Origin: Hesseltinella vesiculosa
Lineage: Eukaryota > Mucoromycota > Mucoromycetes > Mucorales > Cunninghamellaceae
Direction of reading: 5' to 3'
Assembly: GCA_002104935.1 (NCBI GenBank)
Contig: MCGT01000012.1
Location: 496,001-560,000 of the forward strand
Length of the DNA: 64,000 nucleotides
A program made the position numbers and the translations under genes. The notes beneath the pieces were generated by a model. The model saw nothing but the letters and a program-made list of their open reading frames with translations. It was not told where the DNA came from and ran no database searches. Every line of letters starts with the position of its first letter. Positions within the stretch are counted from its first letter, which is position 1. Shown here one piece after another: positions 33,455 to 41,664 of this stretch.

Positions 33455-36400
33455 TCAGGTTGGGCCCCCAGGAGCACCAAACATTGGGCCAAGGTTCGCC
33501 GTGAAGTTGGGCAAAGGTTTTGCCCGACGTCCACGGCGACCACCAGCGCGACAGCGAGAGAGACCTTGAGCTGGTGCTGCTGCACCAGCAGCACCACGTA
33601 ACGATCCAACATGACCGGCACCGACGCCGACCACTGCCGCCCCCATTGACATGTTTGATGCCACAGCATTGCTGTGGCGGGGGCGGAGATACCACACCAC
33701 CCCGGGAGCAATGGCGCTAGTCATCAATCATGAATAATAAAATAAAAATTAGGGTGAGTATGGCCATTGACATTGCATTAAATTTTTCTTCTCTCAACTT
33801 ACACAAAGCGTCCCGGGACGATGTGGTAGGGGGGGAACCCCAGAAGCACCGTGCGGCCACCAGGCACGCTAACAATGGGACCAAAGGTCACCACGAAGTT
33901 GGGCATAGGCTTTGCCCAACGTCGACGGTGACCTTCAACACGGCGACCGCCATCACGGCGGCCGCAGAGACTTGTGGCAGGCGCTGCTGCACCTGCAGCG
34001 CCAAGAGCACCGGCAAAAACGTCAACAGGGGCCCCAGCAGCAAGGGGCCCGCCAGCAACAGAAGACACGAAGCGAACAGGTGTGCCGGGCACACGGCCAG
34101 CACCAACGCCAGACACAAGGCAGCCAAAGCAAGAGGCTGGGTGCACGGCCCGAGCGCGCTTGTTCATGCGCTCGGGCAATTCTTTGCGGACCGTCGCCTC
34201 ACGAGAGCGCTTGCCGAGAACTATGTTGAAAAAAAAAGGATCGCCATCAGCACCAAGTAAAATGTTAAAGTGAACCGAGAGATATACTTACCTGTGGAGC
34301 TCTCGTGAGGACGACGGGGGGAGCACCAGTCAACTTCTGCTCCGGAGAGCAGATAAAAAATGCCCCAAAAAAGGGCATTGGTGGCCAGCGCACGATTGTT
34401 GCGCCAGCCAACCACAGAGCAGCCAGTCAAAAGCTTCTCCGCCCCCTTGGCAAACGTTTGTGCCACGGTCTTGATGGTGCGGGGGCGGAAGCAGGAAGGG
34501 GGAGCCTTGCCTTTCATCTGGGGCTTTGGTGCGCCAACGACAGGAGCATGTCGACGCACCAACTTGCCTTCAAATAGGAAAAAGGTCAACGACAGGTTCT
34601 AAAATTGTATATCCGGTTATTCAACTTACCCCAGATACCATTCTTGCTGGTCTGGGCACAAGTACTGGCACCCTTTAGGCCAACAAACTTGATGGGTGGC
34701 CAGTAGGTGCCAAAGTGCCCAGACCGCACATACGCCGGGCCACGGGCCAGCAGACAAGGCCCAGGAAACAGAACCACGCCAGGAAGGTAGGGTAGAGTTG
34801 GGCCAAGGCCCAGAAATTGGTTTGGCCAGATGGCCCCTACCATTGTCGAGGGGCCAGACGCACCGGAAGAGACAGCTAAGAAAATAAAATCCGGTGTTAC
34901 GTCTATTGACAAGAACCGTCCCTATTTTTTTTTTTAGCAAAACTTACACTTTGGGCCACGTCGGCCTACAAAAATAAGGAAGGGGCAGAAAATGAGTGTG
35001 AGTGTGATTTGTAAAATGTTGCTTTCCTCAAAAGTACTGATACTTACCAGAGAAGCGGGTGTTGTCGTCCCACACCCCGCGTCGCTTATTGCCGACGCGG
35101 GCAGGAGCGGGAGAAGCAGGGGCGACAGGGCGAGAGAGCACAGCGAAGTTGCAGGCGTCTAGTTTTAAAAAGAGTGATTCTTAGCAACATCCTCAGGTAA
35201 TTTTTTTGTATTGCTTACGTTTTGGCCCGCGACGGTCTATAGAAGAAAACGAAAAAAAGTCAGTTTCAAAGGCTGCTTTCTACAGCGAAGGCAAAGAACT
35301 TACTGGCGAAGCGGGCCGAGTCGTCGCCGTCCGAGCGGCGCTTGTTGGCTGCCCGCAACTTGAGTCGTCGGACAAGCAAGTTGCGGAGCAGCGAGTCCTC
35401 GGGCAGGGAGGACGGGGCCAAAGCACGGAACCGAGCCGCCGGCTTGCTGGATGGTGGCAGCGGACGGAATGCTGCCGAAAGGGCCTGCGGCACAGGACCC
35501 AACAGGGGAGAACCCACGGGCGACAATGGTGAGGGTGGCAAGTGGGCGTAGCCAGGGCGAGTGGTTGGCGCAGGGGCAGAAGACACCGAAACAGGGACAG
35601 AAGACACAGAAGAGGTGGCATAAGGGGCATAGGTGATTTTTTTGGGGTTTTCTACTGCATTTTCATATTTTTCTATTGTAAATAAAGAAATGTTAAGCGG
35701 CTATACTGTCCATGGCCTTATTTGTGTCTCAATGACAGCATGTTAATCTTACTTTGGGTGTTTTCTTCTATGATTGCCAAGGGTAAAAAAAAATATAAAA
35801 ACACGAAAAAGCAGTTAAAGCATGCAGTTGTTTTAGCTCTTGTGTTTCAAAGCAACTTACGATTTTCATCGGCGGGAACATAACCGGAATTGGGTGCTAG
35901 AGAAAAAAAATTGATGAGACTGGCTCATTTTCGTAAGAGTGCGGCACATTAAGCTCTTACATTTTTTTTCTATGTGGAGAAGAACATCATGGTCAGGGAT
36001 CTATTAATTTTGATTCATTTTGTTTCAATTGTGCGAATGATACTTACGGGTTTTTTGATCTAGAGCAGCACAATGGAATAAAATAGAACGAAAAATAGGT
36101 AAGCAACATGTTGCTTTGGTACTTGTTTTTTTTAAAGTAACTTACTTTCTTCATCGGCGGGAACACAACCGGAATCTAGAGAGAGAGAGAAAAAAAGTAA
36201 ATCCGACTCATTCTTGCAGGAGAGTCCGTGCACGAGTTCTCACCATTTTTTTCTATGCGGAGAAGAAAATGGACTAGGTCAGCGATCACTGCATTAAATC
36301 GTTCATTTTTTTTAGTTTTTACGAAAGGCACTTACGGGTTTTTTGATCTAAAGCAGCAAAATGGAATAAAAAAAGAAAAACAAAAAATGGTTAAGCATGA

Positions 36401-36476
36401 AGTTGATTTGGTTCTTTTTTTTCAAAGCGACTTACAATTTTCTTCGGCGGGAACATAACCGGAATAAGGGGCGGCT

Positions 36477-36511
<35 letters not shown>

Positions 36512-36759
36512 TCGTGTGAGTAAACAAACATTGCGATACAATGGTAATGCCTAGCAAGCAGCCAATGGCACCTATAAAGGAATCTTACAGAAGAAGGTGG
36601 AAGGTGATGCGTAGGGTGGTGGTGGAGGCGAGGCGGGGGAAGCACGGGAAGCAGAGGCAATAGCTGAGGCAGCAGCGCGGTCGTCGTCTATTTAGGGGGG
36701 AAAAAAATAGGAAAAGGATGTTAAAGTTAGCACAAATGCATCGATTAACTTGCATCCAT
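33455..36759 (-). CDS. Unknown multi-micro-exon gene, 18 exons, 656 aa predicted
   Basis: Not recognised. Exons (high to low coordinate): 36759–36750, 36687–36589, 36474–36436, 36347–36336, 36252–36244, 36175–36146, 36059–36048, 35969–35961, 35896–35861, 35767–35753, 35654–35304, 35236–35219, 35158–35048, 34965–34948, 34875–34630, 34567–34292, 34220–33803, 33716–33455. They total 1971 nt with one open frame and stop TGA at 33455. Exons 2–16 are all divisible by three and every intron up to the last is phase 1. Almost all donors are GTAAG. The product starts MDANDDRAAASAIASAS, is Ala/Pro/Ser-rich, and repeats short modules: SGYVPADEN, QKT, RRGPK, and NKRR…DD…RF (twice). The last two exons share AGAAAPA…GGRR and KP(L/M)PNF. 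No signal peptide or membrane segment is obvious, and basic patches may direct it to the nucleus. The exon model was made by eye. Confidence 0.6.
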
Positions 36760-36987
36760 CTAATCTATTAGACTTAGACAGATGGCAACCTTTCTTACAG
36801 GCAGGCATCATCACGAATCAGGAAAGAAGAAAGAAGAAGAAGAAAAAAGAAAACACTCTTTCTCGACCCTTTTACCTGGTTTCCTTCGGCTCTAAGCCAA
36901 TCATATTGCAGTATTCGTTGGCATTCTGCCCTTTTTCTTTACTTTTGAAACTCTTAGATCGAAGCAATGCGCTAGAAGTTCATTGAA

Positions 36988-37209
36988 ATGACATATGATC
37001 AAGATAGCCTCCCAAGTATTTTTCTTGGTAAGTTAACACTTGAAATCCTCCAAAAAGAAAAAAAGAGGCTGTTGTTAGGTTCTTTGACAGTGGATGACTG
37101 GACGATTGTCAACATTGAATCGAGGAAACTGCCTCAGAATATCTTTGTGCGAAAAGCCGCAAGCCACTATCCTGATGCCCGCTTTTCGCTGCCCCGCACC
37201 AAAGCATGA
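36988..37209 (+). CDS. Possible small protein (57 aa spliced, 73 aa unspliced)
   Basis: Not recognised. A frame from ATG 36988 reads MTYDQDSLPSIFLG. A good GTAAGT…TTAG intron (about 37029–37076) would join it in frame to SLTVDDWTIVNIESRKL and a stop at 37207–37209. The retained-intron frame is also open. The conserved-looking DDW and charged C-terminus suggest coding, but there is no family match and the piece may be an exon fragment. It lies about 230 bp upstream of, and divergent from, the micro-exon gene. Confidence 0.3.
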   Translation: MTYDQDSLPSIFLGKLTLEILQKEKKRLLLGSLTVDDWTIVNIESRKLPQNIFVRKAASHYPDARFSLPRTKA

Positions 37210-37429
37210 AGGGAGAGAGAGAAGGACGTAGTCTATGTTCCTTCATACTCCAAACTTAGAATTGGCGGTGCTTGTTGAACTCATGCCAAAACCTCTCTAG
37301 CTTCTCACCACAGCGTCAGACAGGCGAATGCTTTTAAGCATGATCTTATCTCATTATTTTTTTACACGTTCGCAGACTTTGAGATGAATTGGATTTGTTC
37401 TCTTTATCGCATCGCCTGGGAATGTCTGA

Positions 37430-37645
37430 CAAAAAAAAATGGGAAAGTTCGAAAAAAAAAACATGCTGCGCAGAACTTTTGGAGTGCCAGATCAACGTGA
37501 TATTTTGCATGGGAGCACAAACATTAGATTGGTGATGATGCTGAAAAACTCGTGTCGAATGGTGACGTTGCCCAGCCAACATGTTTAATTTGACACTTCC
37601 AAATCCCCAGCCAAAAAATAAAAACGGCGTTGGAATGAAACGTCA
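37430..37645 (+). repeat. Dispersed repeat, copy D
   Basis: Begins at an A-run with CATGCTGCGCAGAACTTTTGG, continues TATTTTGCATGGGAG, GATGATGCTGAAAAACTCG and GTTGCCCAGCCAAC, then a translated VFNLTLPNPQPKNKN part that parallels LFDTSDSPAKKKRK of copies C and E. It is in the same orientation as all other copies. Confidence 0.55.
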
Positions 37646-37689
37646 GGGCAAGGTACGAGGTAAACTACAGAAAAAAAAATGCATGCAGG

Positions 37690-38315
37690 GAATGATTTTA
37701 TTTATGCACTGTAAAATGCAGTTGCTTGATCAACAACGCAGGTTTGCCGATGTTTTCAGTGATATTGAATACATCAGCGACGACGCTCAGGATCAAAAAA
37801 GCACCAATAAATCACCGCTTCCCTACTTTCCCAACGATAGCATGGTGGTATAGCCCAATTGAAGTGTTTCAGATGACAATTTCCTTTTGAAGATGATGCT
37901 ACTGCTCGTCACCATGTCATACGCGTCTGATCCTATACCGTGGCACATCCTGTGGAAGAGATTGCCGGCTTTGACGACGACGATAGTGTACCTATGCAGG
38001 AACCAAGCCAGCCTTTGATACACTGTCTCAAATCTCGCCTGGGGCTTTGTTTTTATTGTCCTAGAGAAGTTTACCCCATCGCATCCTATTTCTTTGGTTT
38101 TTTTTCGACCCCTGCTGCTATTTCTAACCTGCTTTGCTGATCCCACTTTGACCGATGCTATGGAAGTTGACGAGGTTATATTTGACAAGGCCTATATGCC
38201 TATAAAGAAGCCTTCAAGTATGGATGCGCCGCTGGAAAAGGTAAACTCTATCACGGTTTTGTCAAGCAAGCCTGACTGGTTTTTTTTTTTTTTTTGTTTT
38301 CAGCTGCTGGGTTCT
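37690..38315 (+). other. Exon-like fragments between two repeat copies; possible gene relic
   Basis: Acidic, coding-like stretches appear in plus orientation: RFADVFSDIEYISDDAQDQK (~37740–37800), PVEEIAGFDDDDSVPMQEPS (~37945–38008) and AMEVDEVIFDKAYMPIKKPS (~38157–38216). The last is followed by a GTAAAC donor and, ~60 nt on, a T-tract with TTTTCAG. The pieces are in different frames and could not be joined convincingly. They look like a degenerate or incompletely visible gene trapped between repeat copies D and E. Confidence 0.35.
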
Positions 38316-38334
38316 TAGATCGAATATTTCATTT

Positions 38335-38720
38335 TGAAAAAAAAAAAAAAAAGGCGAGCACTACACAGCACTTTTGAATGATTCAATAGCTCTGAAATTT
38401 TATATAGGTGCGCAAATGCATGAATGATGGAGGTACTGAAAAAAATAGGGTGAGTGGTGAAGGCTGCCCAGCCAATGTTTAATCCGTTTCTTTTCGACAC
38501 CTCCGATTCTCCAGCTAAAAAAAAAAGAAAAATCGGCAATTTCACCAGGGGAACCTCAGGCGATCTGATCAAAAATCACAGCGCAAAATTGTTGGAAGTC
38601 AGTTCAGTCCAAAATTGCATACACGTGCGAAACGATAAGAAATGACCTTGACTAAAATTACCATTATCACGGATGATGGTGCGAAGTACTGGAAGGCTGG
38701 CAGACTAAATCTTGCTGGAA
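38335..38720 (+). repeat. Dispersed repeat, copy E (long)
   Basis: Starts at an A-run, then ACAGCACTTTTGAATGATTC, GAGTGGTGAAGGCTGCCC, a translated VKAAQP…FDTSDSPAKKKRKIGNF part with no stop, AGGCGATCTGATCAAAAATC, and GCATACACGTGCGAAACG. The tail GACTAAAATTACC and the later CTGGAAGGCTGGCA match the end of copy B, so B and E define a unit of about 390 bp. Confidence 0.65.
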
Positions 38721-38920
38721 ACTGATGTCTGTCATTTTCCTCTTCTTGACATTCTGTGTTAAAGCCGAGGCGGTAGGTTACAAAAAGTATGGGACCACCA
38801 CTCCTGATCATTTCATCTTAACTTTGCCATTATGTGCCAGATCACGGAATGACTCAGCGAAGAAATATTAGAGGTATAGCGTGAAATGCAAAGGTGGATT
38901 TATTTTTTTTTTTTTGTTAT

Positions 38921-38994
38921 GTGAGACTTCAGTAAAGGTGTCAAGAGGGCAGGAAGTGTGAGACTGCAGTAAAGGGATCAAGAGGGCAGGAAGA
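38921..38994. repeat. 37-bp imperfect tandem duplication
   Basis: Two adjacent 37-bp units (38921–38957 and 38958–38994) beginning GTGAGACT and ending GGGCAGGAAG with one more base. They differ at four positions. They lie immediately 3' of the first DUF2828 gene, in its probable 3' UTR. Confidence 0.85.
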
Positions 38995-39006
38995 GTAGCA
39001 GTATCG

Positions 39007-41271
39007 TCAATCATAGACTTGAAGCCCGGAAAGGCTTGGCACGGAAAGGCTCTTGGTCATCAATTCGAGAGGAGTTACCACAGGCTTTTGCTTTACCTCG
39101 GACTCGACTTGTTCACCATCCATAAAGGTTTTGAGCATGTTTTGAGAGAATCCAGAAACCATGGCCATGCCTGGAGTATTGTGGGATCCTTGCGCAGTAA
39201 TAGGCATTTCAGTGGCTGCCAGATTCCACCACACAATCTCGGGAGGTTCATATCCAGCATGGTGATACTCTGCAACAATCGATTGCCACAGGGTGTCAAA
39301 TGGTGCGGCCGTTTCATAACAGCTATTGATATGTTCGCATGCATCAAATTGCATGTCAGTAAACACAAACAGGCGCTTGACCATATCTTCTTGCTTGATC
39401 TTGAGCTTGATGGCCATGGGCAGTAGCAGGTCCACAAAAACTTTGTAGAGATCGGTCGAGCTACCCCATGGTGCCTTGAGAGCTTGCTTTGCTTGGTCAA
39501 CAATGGATTGCTTGGGGTCAATCTTGACAACGTTGGGATTGGAGTCGAACGTGATCATCATTCCGGTAAAGGGGGGAGCAGCAAGAGCCATCAAAGTCAA
39601 GGACAGACCAATAGCAGCATGCATGGCAGTAGCACCGCCTAGAAGCTTCCCACTGCAGTTCATTGACCCAGACACATCGCAAACAGCCAGTGATCCGCGG
39701 AGTGCATGCCCAGGGCTACAAGCATCTTGGAGACCACGGATATAAGAGGACCATTGGCCGTCGATCAGGAGCCGTTCATAGTCAGGTGTCTTGGCATTAA
39801 TTAACAGCGCTCGCTTGACAAAGTCATGGGGGCCTAGCACACCGCCAGCAACCTTGGCTTTACCTTTCTGGACCGCTTGCAAGAACTCGAGGTACTCATC
39901 CTTGGCATGCTTGACAAAGAGGTTGCGGCAGTTCTGCATGCAGACGGCTGGCACGTGGGAGAAGTCGATATCTTTCCAGTTGTTTTCGGACATTTTGCGT
40001 TCAGTGATTTCAAGGGCTTTACGCAATGGAACAAGTACTTGGCGGCGATACAGGTCTCTGGCACCATTGAGACGATAGGCACGTTGGTCTTGCGCAAGCA
40101 AAGGGTCCTTGATGAACATCAGTTCAGCAATGGAAGTGGCCATGAGGGAATACTTGTCATGCGCCGAGGCCAAGGAGGGCGCCCACTTGGCAGCAAAGCT
40201 GAGGGTGTTGGCTAGTGCATACTTATCAGTGTCGGTTGAGATGGACGAGTCAGGGTGGGCTTCATTGAAAGAATGCAAGCAAGCGAGATCTTTTTGGAGC
40301 TGATCAGCAAACAGGCGAGCGACAGTGAAGTGAAGGGCACGGTATACTACATCGGTTTCGAGTAGACGCGAGCACCACGTTTGGCGTGAGAGGCGCAGGT
40401 CATATCGGTCACAGGCAGCTTTGTCCTTGGCAGCGTATCTTTTGTCTGCATCTTGCTTGGCTTGCTGTGCTTTGATGGTGGCGGCGACTTCCTTGTCCAT
40501 TTTCTTGAGTGCACGAGTAGCTGCACGGCTGTTTTTTCGGCGATGCTTGCGATTGGCTAAGCTGAGGGGGTTTGGCTTGTTGCGCGGGTGTGTCAGTGCA
40601 ATTGAATCGGCAGGACAAGTGATGTCACCAAGAGCATAGATTGACACTATGTTGAGCAGGTCTTTCCAATAGCCATGGGATCGGTAAAACAGCGGCTTAG
40701 CCTTTTTTACTGGATTGTTGGTAGTACGAGGAGTGTCGCAGTCGTCCATATCGTCGTCGTCGTCCTGGAGTAAATCCCAGCCGGCGGCTTCCAAATCGTC
40801 TTGCTCAGTCACAGGGCGGCTGGCGACAGTGCCTTTGACGATATACTCCATGTTTTTCAATGCAGTGCGTGGGTGGTGCTTAAGTAGCCAGAAGAAGCAT
40901 TGGTAAAAAGTAGTCTTGTCCTTTTTACCATCGTGGATAGAGCGGCAGTGAAAAATGATGGCAAGCGTGGTCAAGGAGTTTTCTTGATAGGCGTTTTCCA
41001 GGCGAGAATGCAAGTTGGTGGCATTCGGCAGAGATACAAACAGGTCAAGACAGGCATTGTTGGTGGTGGAGGTGGCAATGGCACCATTGGTGGTGATGGT
41101 GAGCTGTTCAACAGATTGCAAAGCGTCCATAAACGACTGACCGACCTCTATCGGTTTTGGTTTCAAGTCCTTTGGTGGTCCAAGAGCTTTTTTTACTTCG
41201 CTCCACAGGGTGTTTTCATTATGCAGCGAATTGAAAAAAGGGAGGCTAGATGGGAATGTGTTGAATGACAT
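39007..41271 (-). CDS. DUF2828 (TROVE-like) + von Willebrand factor A protein, paralog 1
   Basis: Single exon, 754 aa. The N-terminal and middle parts show DUF2828 features: TLAIIFHCRSIHDGKKDKT, FYRSHGYWKDLLNIVSIYAL, FTVARLFADQL, AAKWAPSLASAHDKYSLMAT and AYRLNGARDLYRRQVLVPLR. The C-terminal vWA-like domain has a complete metal-site set: DVSGS (~residue 527), Thr in SSTDLYKVF (~604) and Asp in FVFTDMQFD (~637). DUF2828 proteins occur in plants, fungi and giant viruses; a relation to Ro60-type TROVE/vWA RNA-binding proteins has been proposed, and function is unknown. The start at 41271 matches the MSFNTFPS start of paralog 2; a longer reading would need TTG. An ATGAGTCAT site lies about 150 bp upstream. 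Confidence 0.85.
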   Translation of the reverse strand: MSFNTFPSSLPFFNSLHNENTLWSEVKKALGPPKDLKPKPIEVGQSFMDALQSVEQLTITTNGAIATSTTNNACLDLFVSLPNATNLHSRLENAYQENSLTTLAIIFHCRSIHDGKKDKTTFYQCFFWLLKHHPRTALKNMEYIVKGTVASRPVTEQDDLEAAGWDLLQDDDDDMDDCDTPRTTNNPVKKAKPLFYRSHGYWKDLLNIVSIYALGDITCPADSIALTHPRNKPNPLSLANRKHRRKNSRAATRALKKMDKEVAATIKAQQAKQDADKRYAAKDKAACDRYDLRLSRQTWCSRLLETDVVYRALHFTVARLFADQLQKDLACLHSFNEAHPDSSISTDTDKYALANTLSFAAKWAPSLASAHDKYSLMATSIAELMFIKDPLLAQDQRAYRLNGARDLYRRQVLVPLRKALEITERKMSENNWKDIDFSHVPAVCMQNCRNLFVKHAKDEYLEFLQAVQKGKAKVAGGVLGPHDFVKRALLINAKTPDYERLLIDGQWSSYIRGLQDACSPGHALRGSLAVCDVSGSMNCSGKLLGGATAMHAAIGLSLTLMALAAPPFTGMMITFDSNPNVVKIDPKQSIVDQAKQALKAPWGSSTDLYKVFVDLLLPMAIKLKIKQEDMVKRLFVFTDMQFDACEHINSCYETAAPFDTLWQSIVAEYHHAGYEPPEIVWWNLAATEMPITAQGSHNTPGMAMVSGFSQNMLKTFMDGEQVESEVKQKPVVTPLELMTKSLSVPSLSGLQVYD

Positions 41272-41422
41272 GAGCTTCAATGGACTTCAATAAGGTCAAA
41301 GCAGGTTGGAAAAAAAAATAAAAAAGAACGTGTGTGAAAAAAAAGTCAGCTTTCAGCTTTTTCTGCGGCAGACAAACGTTTGTGGCGCCCGCCACGTTGC
41401 GTGCTTGCTGTCAAAGGCTGTC

Positions 41423-41431
41423 ATGAGTCAT
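41423..41431. promoter_or_regulatory. Palindromic ATGAGTCAT (Gcn4/AP-1-type bZIP site) upstream of DUF2828 paralog 1
   Basis: Perfect 9-bp site 152 bp upstream of the start at 41271. The same site is found 149 bp upstream of paralog 2. Binding by a Gcn4/AP-1-like factor is inferred from the consensus alone. Confidence 0.5.
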
Positions 41432-41664
41432 TTTCTTTGCTATTACGACTAATACACCCTTCAGTACGGTGGTACAAGCATCGTGTGATCCCAATGGAGG
41501 TAGCTTTTAAATTCGAAAACTAAGCCCTGTCTGCATGACGCGCTTCAGTCTTTCACGTTGAAGTCACGTAACTAGCCATTAAATTAATAGTAAAAAATAA
41601 AAAAAAAAGAAATGCTTGACAAAGTTTATTCACAGGGACAAAAAAAAAAAAAAAAAAAAAAAAA

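Noticed and set aside
36481..36509. 29-nt A-run as a retroposon poly(A) tail
   Set aside because: On the minus strand it is the T-tract at the 3' end of the intron before exon 3 of the micro-exon gene, the usual intron style here.
29940..36759. CRISPR-like or satellite array
   Set aside because: The repeats are hundreds of bases long, diverged, and follow exon–intron structure; this is eukaryotic DNA without short spaced repeats.
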